64,000 bases of DNA, from positions 1 through 64,000 of the forward strand of contig CAZIDN010000009.1 of assembly GCA_964537875.1 (NCBI GenBank), in the 5' to 3' direction. Below the pieces are notes generated by a model. The model had not been told where the DNA came from and did no database searches. It saw only the letters and a list, made by a program, of their open reading frames with translations. Positions 1-9,134 of the stretch are shown one piece after another. The first letter of the stretch is position 1, and each line of letters starts with the position of its first letter. Source of the DNA: JAPKZH01 sp964537875 (lineage in GTDB: Bacteria; Acidobacteriota; Aminicenantia; Aminicenantales; UBA4085). Both the position numbers and the translations under genes were made by a program.

Positions 1-119
1 TGATTTATAGGAAGGCGTCTTTCGGGATTTTGACTTATGCCTACGTACCAATCGTACGGAAAACCTCCGCGTGTCTTAATATGTTCAGATATTTTTTCAA
101 TAATTTCGTCTTTATTCAT
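1..119 (-). CDS. Small protein with GIY-YIG-like N-terminus (partial, runs off window)
   Basis: This is an incomplete gene that starts with ATG at 119 and leaves the window at base 1, giving 39 visible residues. After a lysine/glutamate-rich helix it reads YDWYVGISQNPERRL. This resembles the YVGIxxxPxxRL core seen in GIY-YIG-like and phage or plasmid hypothetical proteins. A TGAGG ribosome binding site lies just upstream, and the start is 9 bases after the stop of the preceding small gene, so the two are probably one operon. The family assignment is inference from a short stretch, and the catalytic part would lie outside the window. Confidence 0.6.
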   Translation of the reverse strand, partial: MNKDEIIEKISEHIKTRGGFPYDWYVGISQNPERRLPIN

Positions 120-128
120 AGGGCCTCA

Positions 129-320
129 TTATTCCTTTTTGTTTTCCTCTTTTTCATTCACGGTTACGCCCTCCAGCCTACAGAAAGGAGGCTTTACTCC
201 CGGGTAGCCCCAATAGCTGCGTTTATAATAAGCACATTGATAAAGCTCATCGACTTCTCTATTGTGTTCTGAAAACGGACACTCCTTACAGCTATGAGGC
301 AAGAAAGTTTTTATTGGCAT
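129..320 (-). CDS. Small cysteine-rich protein
   Basis: This small protein of 63 residues starts at the ATG at 320; an in-frame TTG at 356 would add 12 residues. It contains CKECPF, then a Tyr-rich segment with another Cys, then PPFCRLEGV, ending in a charged EEN/KKE tail. The CxxCPF and PPxC arrangement resembles small zinc-knuckle-like accessory or phage proteins, but I do not recognise the family. It directly precedes the partial GIY-YIG-like gene on the same strand. The region is richer in A and T than the rest of the window, which suggests acquired DNA. Confidence 0.6.
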   Translation of the reverse strand: MPIKTFLPHSCKECPFSEHNREVDELYQCAYYKRSYWGYPGVKPPFCRLEGVTVNEKEENKKE

Positions 321-564
321 TGGTAAACCACTTCGTTCCCCACTGAAAAAAGACAATCCCGGCCGTTTTCTGGATTGAAGACCCTATTTTTCACAAACTA
401 CACCCTTCTATAATATAAACAGTAGAAAGGCGAAAAATTTATCACTTTTTTTTTATTTTTTTATCCCCCCCGAAAGTTTCCTGGGTTCCCGACCCTTTTT
501 TCAATTTATAGGATAGCGGCCTGCCAACGGAGAATTTTTCTTGCCCCGGAACTTGAAGCAGAAC

Positions 565-1308
565 TCAGATGAATTTTTCCCGCTTCTGCAAGCGCAGGAG
601 AGCCAGCATCGTCAGAAACAGGGAGCCGCTGATGAAATAGAGCCGGTTGGCGATGGTCGTTTTTATCAGGATCACCGTCCTGATCTGGTCCGTACTGGTG
701 AAGGGGTTGTGAAAGAGATACCAGCTGCTGCCTTCGAGCGAACCGCGGAAAAGCCAGAAAAAAAGAATGATCACGACCATGATGACGGCCGTGCCCAAGC
801 CGCTGCCTGTCTGGCTGGCGGTAAAAAAGGCGAGGCTGCCGAGAAATACCACGGGTACCATCAACTGCAGCACCATTTTGCCCAAGGGAAAATCGGCCAG
901 GCCCACCCGGCAAAAAATTGCCAATACAAAAAGAAGGGCGGCCACCATCAAGTACAAAGTAAAATAACGGGTGAGCCAGACCTTGTACCGGTAATCCGGA
1001 ATGCCGAACAGGGTTTCGATCATTCCGGCGTCCTTATCGTTTTGGATGGCGAAGACGGCGGGATAGAAAACCAGCAGAATGCCCGGAATGAGCAGCAAGT
1101 CGTATATTTTCTGGCTGGTGAAGGCTGCCTCCCTGCCGACAAGGTTGAGAATGACGACAGCCAAAAAGACGGCACTGGCCAGGATCATGAAATAGACCGC
1201 CCGGCCCGAAAAGACATTGGCGGTGTTATAGCGGAAGAAGGTCCAGACATTGAAGACTCTGCCCATCCCTGCCCGGCCGATGTTTCTTTTGAGCCCCATC
1301 CTTGTCAT
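565..1308 (-). CDS. ABC-2 type transporter permease
   Basis: This 247-residue integral membrane protein has about six hydrophobic segments and no soluble domain. It resembles ABC-2 permeases, which form the membrane channel of exporters. ATG at 1308 is chosen as the start because it sits 4 bases after the stop of the RND-ABC fusion gene; a longer reading frame back to 1473 would run inside that gene. It is the last gene of the 16-kb export operon. It is the natural partner for the ATPase domain at the C-terminus of the preceding protein: one supplies the ATPase, the other the channel. The substrate is unknown. Confidence 0.85.
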   Translation of the reverse strand: MTRMGLKRNIGRAGMGRVFNVWTFFRYNTANVFSGRAVYFMILASAVFLAVVILNLVGREAAFTSQKIYDLLLIPGILLVFYPAVFAIQNDKDAGMIETLFGIPDYRYKVWLTRYFTLYLMVAALLFVLAIFCRVGLADFPLGKMVLQLMVPVVFLGSLAFFTASQTGSGLGTAVIMVVIILFFWLFRGSLEGSSWYLFHNPFTSTDQIRTVILIKTTIANRLYFISGSLFLTMLALLRLQKREKFI

Positions 1309-1312
1309 CGCC

Positions 1313-4300
1313 CTAGCTCTCCTGTCCCAGCAGCCACATGTAAGAATCCTCAAGCGTCGGAACGACCGGGATGGCCTCCTCCAAGGGCTTTTCGGCAGAG
1401 AGGATCCGGGCCCTGATCTTATCCCCGTCGCGCATATGATGAACGACTTTGTGAGTCTGGCGGACGACCTCAAAGCGCCGATCGTCGAGGGCGACCTGCC
1501 AGACAGATCCTTTTGTCAAGTCGACCAGGTCGGAGGGGGTTCCGAGGAACCGGACTCCCCCATTTAAAAGAACCGCCAGGCGATTGCAGGAGCTGGAAAT
1601 ATCTTCGATGATATGGGTCGAGAAGATCACGATCCGATCCCGGGCCAGCTCCGACAGGAGATTGCGGAATTTGATCCTTTCATTGGGATCAAGCCCTGCG
1701 GTCGGCTCATCGACCACCAGGATCCGCGGCAGATGGAGCAGGGTTTGGGCGATACCGAGCCTCTGTTTCATGCCGCCGGAATAGTTTTTAATGCGGTCGT
1801 TCCGGCGGTCGTACAGGTGAACGGAACGCAGGGATCCTTCGACGGCCGCCTCACGCTTCCGCCTGTTCCAGAGGCCTTTCAACTGGGCCTGATAGTCCAG
1901 GAATTGGAGGGCCGTCATATTCTCGTAGGCGCCGAATTCCTGGGGCAGATACCCGATGAGCGACTGGAGCTCTTCCCGGTATCGACCGAGGTCCAAGCCG
2001 TTGAAATAGACTCTTCCCCGCGAGGGAGGAAGGATGCCGCAGATAATGCGCATCAATGTTGTTTTTCCAGAGCCGTTGGGACCGACCAGGCCGAACATGC
2101 CGCTGCCGACCTCTAGGCAAATCCGGTCCAAGGCTTGAAAGGGGACTTTCCGTTTTCCGATCACCGGAATTTTCTGGACAAAACGATAGAAAATCGTCCT
2201 GAATTTTCGCCACCGGCCGGAAATGCGGTTGACGTTGATTTTCTGCGTATAAATCTTTTGCGAAGTTCTAAAGATGAGCAGCGCCGCATACCACAGGACG
2301 CCGACGACCGCCACGGCTCCCCAACCTTGCCAGCGAGACTGCAGCCAGACGAGATTGGCCAGAGGGAAGCCCCAAATGATCAGGACCGCGATGATTTTCT
2401 TGAGCCTTGCCGCGGAGTCCGCGGATCCCTCGGCTTTCCATCCGGCCCAAGGGCTCAGAAGTCTGAGGATCGCCAGATAAACCAGCACAGAAAAAGCCAA
2501 AATCCAGGCATTTCCCTGCAGATAAAAATAAGTGAAATAGAGCAAGAACAGATAGACGGGGATTTGCCAGTAAAGAGACTGCCTCCGTTCCCGGCGGCGG
2601 ACCGGCTCCGGGATTTCCCGGTGTTCCTGTTCTTTCTTTCCTTTCCGCCATTCTTTGCTGAACCGGGCGAAATCATCGTACAGCATACTAATGTTGCGGA
2701 CGTTGATGGTAATGGGCGTTCCCGCTGGGACCAGAGATGCGCGGCTTCGCCGGAGGCTGGTCAGGGCAAAAAACGTGAAGCTCGGAATGCCCACGAACAG
2801 GATCAAGGAATAGGCAACCTTCCAGAGGAAGGATTCGATGTTGGCGATGAGGAACCACTCCCCGCCGGCGAATGCCAGGGCCTGGACCGCCTTGAGTTTC
2901 CAATTCAACCCCCGCCACCATTGAAGGGCGTTTTCAAGGCCAGAGGAGAACGTCGGGATCAGAACCAGGGTGAAGAGCGTCGCCACTCCCAAGCCCCCCA
3001 TCACCGTGATCGCGAACGGCGCGCCGATGAGGGAGATATACTCCTGCTTGCCCATGGCCACCGGGAGCATGCCCAGGATGGTGGTGATGGCGGTGATCAG
3101 AATTGGACGAACGCGGATCAAGCCTGCCGTCATCAAAGCCCGCTCGCGTCTTTGCTTCCGTTGTTCGAGCCGGCGCGAATAATCAATCAGGAGAACGCCG
3201 TTGTTGACCACGACGCCGAAAAGGATAAGAAATCCCACCAGGACATTGGCGTTGTAGAGGGAATTCGAGGTCAGGATGAGACCGGAAAACGCCCCGATTC
3301 CGGCCAGCGGCAAGGTGAACATCATGACCAAGGGCGCCCGAAAGGCTTCAAATGTCGAAGCCAGGATCATGTAGATCAGGAGGATGCCCAGGGCGATCAT
3401 GAAATAGAATTCGGACATGTCGCTCTCGTCGCGCACGACCTCGATCATCACTCCCGGCGGAGGCGTGATGCTGGATACGATGTCTTCCACCGATGCCCGG
3501 GCCTCTTCCAACAGGCTCTTGGACTGCTCGATGTCGCCGCTAAACCGGTACGTCACCTGGACCTGTTTTTCTTGGTTGACCCGATTGATATTCGAATATC
3601 CGGTTGAATAGACGAGGCGCGACAGCTGCTGGAGCGGAACCAGCCCTCCGGCCGTGGATGGAAATTGGAGCCGGCGCAGGTCCTCGGTTTTTTTCTCCTT
3701 TTCGGAGGCGGATTTGAGGATGATGTCGATTTCCTCGTTCCCAGCCTTGAACTTGATGTCGGATGTGGTTTCCCTCTGGAACCCGGACAGCTCGTTCCTC
3801 ACGGCCTGGAGGCTGACGTTGAAGTGGCTCATCGAGGCCTGGTCGAGAAGGAGGTCGATGCTTGGAGACTGATTGGAAACGCTGATTCGGACCCCTGCGA
3901 CCGTGTCCAGGTTGGAAATATTGTACTGCACGTCTTCGGCCACGGACCGGAGGAGTCCCAGGTCCTGGCCTCGGACCAGGACCTTTTCCTGGGCGGTTCC
4001 GATGCCGAGCAGACGAGTCAAGCTCACGCCGCTCTGCTGGCCGCTTCCACCTCCGATGCCGCCCCCGCTTCCACCTCCCCTCGACCCGCCCATATAACGC
4101 GAATTCTGGGTAGGCTCGGTCGTGGAGAACTCGACGCGGGGATACGCCCGGGAAAGGCGGCTGACGATGTCATCCTTTATTTCCGTGACAGTGCGTGCGG
4201 ATGTCCGGCTGAAGTCATCGACGAGCTTAAAGGCGAATGTGGCGCTGCCTTCTTCGATCGTCGCCAGCCGGTCGGCGACCTCGGGGATATTCGTGAGGAG

Positions 4301-6046
4301 GGCGTCCATGGCCTTGACCTGCTCATCGGTCGCTTCGAGCGTCGTTCCCGAGGTCATCGTGGCATAGACATTGAATGTGAGGAGCTGGACTTCGCGCGGG
4401 ACGTTCACGCTGAGCGTTAAGCACAGGCCAAGGCTGAGGAAGAAGAGGGCGACCGTCGCCGCAAGAGTCCGGGCCGGATAGCGCAAGCAGGTCTTCAACA
4501 AGACGGTATAAATCTGCCTCATCCGGCTCATCGGCCGGACGGACGGAGGTCTCCTCGCGCCCCTCTTCTCCCGGCGGGAGAAAAACCTGTCGGCCAGGAC
4601 GGGGATCAGGAAAAAAGCCACGGCCAGGGAGATCAAAAGCGTGGTGATAATGGCCGCGCCCGCCTGGGCTCCCAGCGTCCGCACTTCGGTGTTGGTGGAG
4701 AAAAGAAAGGGCAAGAAAACGGCGATCGTCGTCAGAGTGGAAGCGAAGACTGCTCGCGCCACTTCCGTCGTCCCGCGGACGACGGCCTGGCGGACGTCTT
4801 GCGTCCGGCTCGCATGGCGGACGATGTTTTCTAGGACGACGACGCTGCAGTCCACGAGCATCCCGATGGCGATGGCCAGGCCGATCATAGTCAAGGTGTT
4901 GATCGTGATATGCAGAGCGTAAAAAATGTTCATGGATATGAGGATGGAGATGGGAACGCTCGCCGAGACGGTCAGGACCAGGGCCGCGTTCCGGAGAAAA
5001 AGCCAGAGGACGGCGATGGCCAGCAGGCCTCCGGCGACAATCAACCACATGATGGACCGCATGTTGTCTTCAATCGTCTTGGCCTCGTCGGCCGCAACGA
5101 CTAAGCTGATCCCGTCCGGCTTGACCTTCGTGTTGAGCGCGGTCACAGCCTGACGGGTCTGGCGAGCGAGGCTGATCAAATTGGCTTCCCAGCTGCGTTG
5201 GAGAGAGAGGGTGACGGCTTCCTGGCCGTTGAAACGGGAGATCGTCTGTTCGTCCGCGCCCCCTTCCGTGATTTTCGCTATCTGGTTGAGGACGACGGGT
5301 CCCTTGTCCTTGACGACCAAGTCTCCAATAGACGGCAGCTCGGTATATTCGCTGATCAGATTGACGAAATACTCTTTCCGCGCGTCCTGGGCTTGGCCAA
5401 GATAAAGACGTTTGCCGGACTGCTCCGCGATTTTGGACGACACCTGGCCCACGGTCAAGCCATAGGCTTTCATAGCGTCCTCGTCCAGAAGGACCTCGAT
5501 GGAACGTTTTCGGCCTCCGTATACTTCCACGCTGGCGACGCCGTCGATGCTCATCAGGTCCGGAGTGATCTTTTCGTCGATAACCGTCCGGATTTGATCG
5601 AGACTCCCCTCGCCCCGGGCTTGGAGGACGATGTACCGGTTGGAGAGCTGCTCCGTATCGGCTTTCGACACCGCGACCGTGAACTCGGTCCCGATTTGGG
5701 CTCGGACCGCGGTGGCGCACTGCTGAAGCTTGAGGTAGGCATATTTAAGATTAACGTCTTTTCCATAATAGACATAGATCGTCGCCCGCCTCTGGTCGAT
5801 CTGCGTTTCTATCCGCTCGATCTTATCCAATCCGGCGATGGCGCTCTCTATGGGTATAACGGCGTGCTGTTCAACGTATCCGGGATCCGAGGACTGGCCG
5901 CCTCTGACGATGACGACCATCCGCGGCGACTCGGATTGCGGGAAGAGCTCCATGGGCAGCTGCAGATAGGAGATCACGCCCAAAAGGCATAGTCCTGTGA
6001 GCACCATGGCCACAAAGACGGGGCGCCGGAGGAAGAATTCGATCAT
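1313..6046 (-). CDS. RND efflux permease fused to an ABC transporter ATPase
   Basis: This 1577-residue protein starts as a complete RND permease. It has a TM1 helix, porter domains, a TM4 motif GMLVDCSVVV (D399, C400 where many RND pumps have two acids), a Gly-rich stretch at about 652-669, and a second membrane half ending near 1030. A linker with several more membrane segments (about 1030-1280) follows, then an ABC ATPase: Walker A GPNGSGKTT near 1322, signature YSGGMKQ near 1422, Walker B and DEPTAGLDP near 1445, and switch His in FSTHI near 1478. The frame is open throughout. Its start overlaps the stop of the upstream RND gene by 4 bases, and an ABC-2 permease follows. An RND pump is driven by the proton gradient, so a covalent ABC ATPase is unusual. 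It may power the downstream permease rather than the RND half. Confidence 0.9.
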   Translation of the reverse strand: MIEFFLRRPVFVAMVLTGLCLLGVISYLQLPMELFPQSESPRMVVIVRGGQSSDPGYVEQHAVIPIESAIAGLDKIERIETQIDQRRATIYVYYGKDVNLKYAYLKLQQCATAVRAQIGTEFTVAVSKADTEQLSNRYIVLQARGEGSLDQIRTVIDEKITPDLMSIDGVASVEVYGGRKRSIEVLLDEDAMKAYGLTVGQVSSKIAEQSGKRLYLGQAQDARKEYFVNLISEYTELPSIGDLVVKDKGPVVLNQIAKITEGGADEQTISRFNGQEAVTLSLQRSWEANLISLARQTRQAVTALNTKVKPDGISLVVAADEAKTIEDNMRSIMWLIVAGGLLAIAVLWLFLRNAALVLTVSASVPISILISMNIFYALHITINTLTMIGLAIAIGMLVDCSVVVLENIVRHASRTQDVRQAVVRGTTEVARAVFASTLTTIAVFLPFLFSTNTEVRTLGAQAGAAIITTLLISLAVAFFLIPVLADRFFSRREKRGARRPPSVRPMSRMRQIYTVLLKTCLRYPARTLAATVALFFLSLGLCLTLSVNVPREVQLLTFNVYATMTSGTTLEATDEQVKAMDALLTNIPEVADRLATIEEGSATFAFKLVDDFSRTSARTVTEIKDDIVSRLSRAYPRVEFSTTEPTQNSRYMGGSRGGGSGGGIGGGSGQQSGVSLTRLLGIGTAQEKVLVRGQDLGLLRSVAEDVQYNISNLDTVAGVRISVSNQSPSIDLLLDQASMSHFNVSLQAVRNELSGFQRETTSDIKFKAGNEEIDIILKSASEKEKKTEDLRRLQFPSTAGGLVPLQQLSRLVYSTGYSNINRVNQEKQVQVTYRFSGDIEQSKSLLEEARASVEDIVSSITPPPGVMIEVVRDESDMSEFYFMIALGILLIYMILASTFEAFRAPLVMMFTLPLAGIGAFSGLILTSNSLYNANVLVGFLILFGVVVNNGVLLIDYSRRLEQRKQRRERALMTAGLIRVRPILITAITTILGMLPVAMGKQEYISLIGAPFAITVMGGLGVATLFTLVLIPTFSSGLENALQWWRGLNWKLKAVQALAFAGGEWFLIANIESFLWKVAYSLILFVGIPSFTFFALTSLRRSRASLVPAGTPITINVRNISMLYDDFARFSKEWRKGKKEQEHREIPEPVRRRERRQSLYWQIPVYLFLLYFTYFYLQGNAWILAFSVLVYLAILRLLSPWAGWKAEGSADSAARLKKIIAVLIIWGFPLANLVWLQSRWQGWGAVAVVGVLWYAALLIFRTSQKIYTQKINVNRISGRWRKFRTIFYRFVQKIPVIGKRKVPFQALDRICLEVGSGMFGLVGPNGSGKTTLMRIICGILPPSRGRVYFNGLDLGRYREELQSLIGYLPQEFGAYENMTALQFLDYQAQLKGLWNRRKREAAVEGSLRSVHLYDRRNDRIKNYSGGMKQRLGIAQTLLHLPRILVVDEPTAGLDPNERIKFRNLLSELARDRIVIFSTHIIEDISSSCNRLAVLLNGGVRFLGTPSDLVDLTKGSVWQVALDDRRFEVVRQTHKVVHHMRDGDKIRARILSAEKPLEEAIPVVPTLEDSYMWLLGQES

Positions 6047-9000
6047 GCGTCGTCCTTTCCGGCGGCCCGTCGGCCTTCGATCAGCCGGTAGAGGGCGGGG
6101 ATTACGACCAAGGTCAGAAGCGTCGAGCTGATCATCCCTCCAGTCACGGCAATCGCCATCGGCGCCCGGAGCGAGGCGCCTTCGCCGATCCCCAGAATCA
6201 TCGGAACGAGGGCCAGGATCGTCGTCAGGCTCATCATGAGAATAGGCCGGATCCGGTGCCGGCCGGCAAAGATGATGGCCTCGTCGAGCCCCATGCCGGC
6301 CCGCCGGCTCTGGTTGATGAGGTCGATGAGAATGACGGAATCATTGTCGGCGATGCCGACCAGGATGATCAGACCGATGATCGATATGCTGCTGAACGGA
6401 ACTCCCGCGACGAACATGAGAAGGATCGCCCCGACGCCGGCCAGAGGCATGATAAAAAGGACGATGAGGGGATGGACCAGCGACTCGAATTGGGCGGCTA
6501 AAACCATATAAATGAGGACGATGGCGAGGATCAAGGCGAATTTGAGGTTCTTGAACGACTCGCGGCGGAGGAGTTCCTCGCCGGCAATCGACATGAAATA
6601 CCCCTCGGGCAGAACCGTGTCCTTGATCGCCTCTTTGACGCGTGAGACGACCTTGTCGAACGACGTTCGTCCGGCGAGCTGGGCCCGGACCTCGGCGACG
6701 CGCGTCTGATTGTTGCGGATGATCTCCCGGGGCGATTCCGTCCGGACCAGCCGGGCAACATCGCTCAGGGGAACGCGAAGACCGGAGGAAGCAACCAGGA
6801 CGAGGTCCTGGAGCTTCCCGACGGAGACCTTCGGGTTGCGGAGCATGATCTTGATGTATTCGCCCTTATCCTCCAGCTCACCCAAGTCGCTGCCGGCGAG
6901 AACGTTTTTGACCTGGTTGCCGATCGTGTCCGCTCTCAAGGAATATCGAGCCGCCTGCGCCTTATCCACTTGGATATCGACTTCGGGACGGCCCGCTTGA
7001 AAGTTCGTCTCGACATTGGCCAGTTCGGGAAGCTTGGTGAGCTTGTCCTTGACGCCGTCGGACAGCTTGATTAGAGTGTCCAGGCCCTTGCCTTTGATTT
7101 CGACGACGAGGGGGGCATCTTGGGTCCCCAGCGCCGTCTGCAGCGTCGTCTGCTGCTTGATGAACCGGACGGTTAGGTCCGGGATCGCCGACAATTCCTT
7201 TTCCAGACTGGCGATGACACCCTGGAGCGACGGGAGTGATTCCTTCTTGAAGCCGACCTGAAGGACGGCATTATTCTCATCTTCGAGAGCTTCAGCCGTT
7301 GTCTGAGCCGTTCCCTTGGGCCCAACCCGGGCGAAAATGCTGTCAATCAGGTCTCCGGCCCGCTGCTCGACCAGAGCTTCGATGTTCCGGACGGCGCCTT
7401 CCGTTCGCTCGAGCCCCGTACCTTCGGGAAGCCTCAACTGAATGACCAATTCTTTCTGGGCTTCCTGGGGCATGAATTCGCTTCCCATGAAACGAAGGCA
7501 AAAAATCCCGACTGCGACGAAGGCGAGAGTGATCGAGACGACGAGCCAGCGTTTTCGTAGGATTCCCTGGAGAATCCGGCCGTAAAAATTGAACCGGACG
7601 GATTTGGACGCGGCGACCATGCTCCGGGGCTTGATCACTCGGGAAAAAAGCATCGGGATGACGACCATGGCTACGAGTATCGACGAGAGGAGGGAAAAGG
7701 CGACCGTCCAGGCCTGGTCTTTGAAAAGTTCCCCTGCCACGCCGTGGAGGTAGACGATCGGGAAGAAGACGACGATCGTCGTCAAGGTGGCGCTGGTGAT
7801 GGCCCCGCCGACTTCCCCCGCTCCCCGGACGGCAGCGTCTTTAATGGACATCCCGCTTTCGACATGGCGAAAGATATTTTCGCCGACGACGATGGCGTTG
7901 TCGACAAGCATGCCGACGCCGAGGGCCAGCCCTCCGAGCGTCATAATGTTCAGGGTCAGGTTGTTGAAATACATCAAATTGAACGTGGCGACGACGGAGA
8001 TGGGAATAGCCATGCCGATTATGGCCGTGACGCCGATCTTCCGGAGGAAGAAATAGAGGACGAGGATGGCCAGGATGCCGCCGATGATTCCCGCTTCCTC
8101 CACCTCGCCGATCGCCGCCTTGATGAAGCCCGCCTGATCCTGGATGATATGGATTTGGTATCCGGGCAATGACCGGCGCAAAGAATCCAGTTCGTCCCGG
8201 ATAGTCTTCGAGGCGGCCGTCGTATTGGACCCCGCTTCTTTATAGATCTCCAGGGCAATGGCCGGCCGGCCGTTGTAGCGGACGACGTTCTCCGGCTCGC
8301 TCAGAACGAACCGGACATCCGCCACGTCCCGGAGATAGATGGCAGTTCTTTCCGCCGGCTGCTGGCTCGTCGCCTCCTTTGTCTTGTAGGCGACGATGAG
8401 GTTTCTGATGTCATCGAGCGATGTCAGCTGGCCCACGCCTCGGATCGTGTAGCGGATCCCCATTTCGGTGATCGAGCCGCCCGAAAGGTTGCGGTTGAAG
8501 TTCTGGATCGTGGAGCCGAGCTGGTCCATGGTCAGGCCGCAGGATTCGAGGGTGTAGGCATCCGTTTTGACCTCGATCTCCCGTCGGCGGTCTCCCAGGA
8601 GCTCGACGGCGGCAACGCCGGGGAGGCGGATGAGCTCGTTTCGGATGTTGTTTTCCGCAGTCAGTCGCAGCTTGTCCAGGTCGGTGATTTCCTCATGAGC
8701 CAGGACGGCCGTTACGACGGGCTGGGCGTTGGGGTCGAGCTGGGTGACGGCGATGCTGTCGGCTCCGCTATTTTGGCCGAAATCGGCGACGGCCTTCTGC
8801 AGGTCGAGATAGGCCTCCTGCATATCCGTATTCCACTGGTATTCGGAAGTGATCAAGGCTTTGCCGACGCGGGATAGGGACAAGACGTTGGTGACGTTCC
8901 GGCCACGGGAGGCGAGCGATTCAATCCTCTCCACGAACTGCTTCTCCATCTCCTCCGGCGGCCGTTCGCCCGCCTGGACTTCTATATACAGCCGAGGGCT

Positions 9001-9126
9001 GTTGATCCGGGGCAGGAGGTCAATCCCTAATCTTTGGTACGAAATGTACCCGAGAAGGAGGACGGCCAGGACGATCATGGCGACAGTCGTCGGATATTTG
9101 ACCGCAAATCGAGCGAGCTTAAACAT
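6043..9126 (-). CDS. RND family efflux permease
   Basis: This 1027-residue inner-membrane pump of the AcrB/MdtB type has the normal family length. TM1 is at about 13-30, large periplasmic porter domains follow, TM4 carries GMLVDNAIVV (D409, N410), and the second half repeats the fold. It lies 8 bases downstream of the adaptor gene and overlaps the next gene by ATGA, so translation of the two RND genes is probably coupled. Two consecutive RND permeases with one adaptor recall heteromultimeric MdtBC-type pumps, here with the second subunit carrying an ABC domain. The substrate cannot be read from the sequence. Confidence 0.95.
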   Translation of the reverse strand: MFKLARFAVKYPTTVAMIVLAVLLLGYISYQRLGIDLLPRINSPRLYIEVQAGERPPEEMEKQFVERIESLASRGRNVTNVLSLSRVGKALITSEYQWNTDMQEAYLDLQKAVADFGQNSGADSIAVTQLDPNAQPVVTAVLAHEEITDLDKLRLTAENNIRNELIRLPGVAAVELLGDRRREIEVKTDAYTLESCGLTMDQLGSTIQNFNRNLSGGSITEMGIRYTIRGVGQLTSLDDIRNLIVAYKTKEATSQQPAERTAIYLRDVADVRFVLSEPENVVRYNGRPAIALEIYKEAGSNTTAASKTIRDELDSLRRSLPGYQIHIIQDQAGFIKAAIGEVEEAGIIGGILAILVLYFFLRKIGVTAIIGMAIPISVVATFNLMYFNNLTLNIMTLGGLALGVGMLVDNAIVVGENIFRHVESGMSIKDAAVRGAGEVGGAITSATLTTIVVFFPIVYLHGVAGELFKDQAWTVAFSLLSSILVAMVVIPMLFSRVIKPRSMVAASKSVRFNFYGRILQGILRKRWLVVSITLAFVAVGIFCLRFMGSEFMPQEAQKELVIQLRLPEGTGLERTEGAVRNIEALVEQRAGDLIDSIFARVGPKGTAQTTAEALEDENNAVLQVGFKKESLPSLQGVIASLEKELSAIPDLTVRFIKQQTTLQTALGTQDAPLVVEIKGKGLDTLIKLSDGVKDKLTKLPELANVETNFQAGRPEVDIQVDKAQAARYSLRADTIGNQVKNVLAGSDLGELEDKGEYIKIMLRNPKVSVGKLQDLVLVASSGLRVPLSDVARLVRTESPREIIRNNQTRVAEVRAQLAGRTSFDKVVSRVKEAIKDTVLPEGYFMSIAGEELLRRESFKNLKFALILAIVLIYMVLAAQFESLVHPLIVLFIMPLAGVGAILLMFVAGVPFSSISIIGLIILVGIADNDSVILIDLINQSRRAGMGLDEAIIFAGRHRIRPILMMSLTTILALVPMILGIGEGASLRAPMAIAVTGGMISSTLLTLVVIPALYRLIEGRRAAGKDDA

Positions 9127-9134
9127 CGTCGACC

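Noticed and set aside
30..272. 80-residue plus-strand hydrophobic frame at the left end
   Set aside because: It is antisense to two small minus-strand genes that have start sites, spacing and conserved-looking motifs.
541..3607. Long plus-strand open frames opposite the permease and RND-ABC genes
   Set aside because: They are rich in Gln, Asp, Arg and His, show no domain or signal, and lie opposite genes with clear motifs; they are antisense shadows caused by codon bias.
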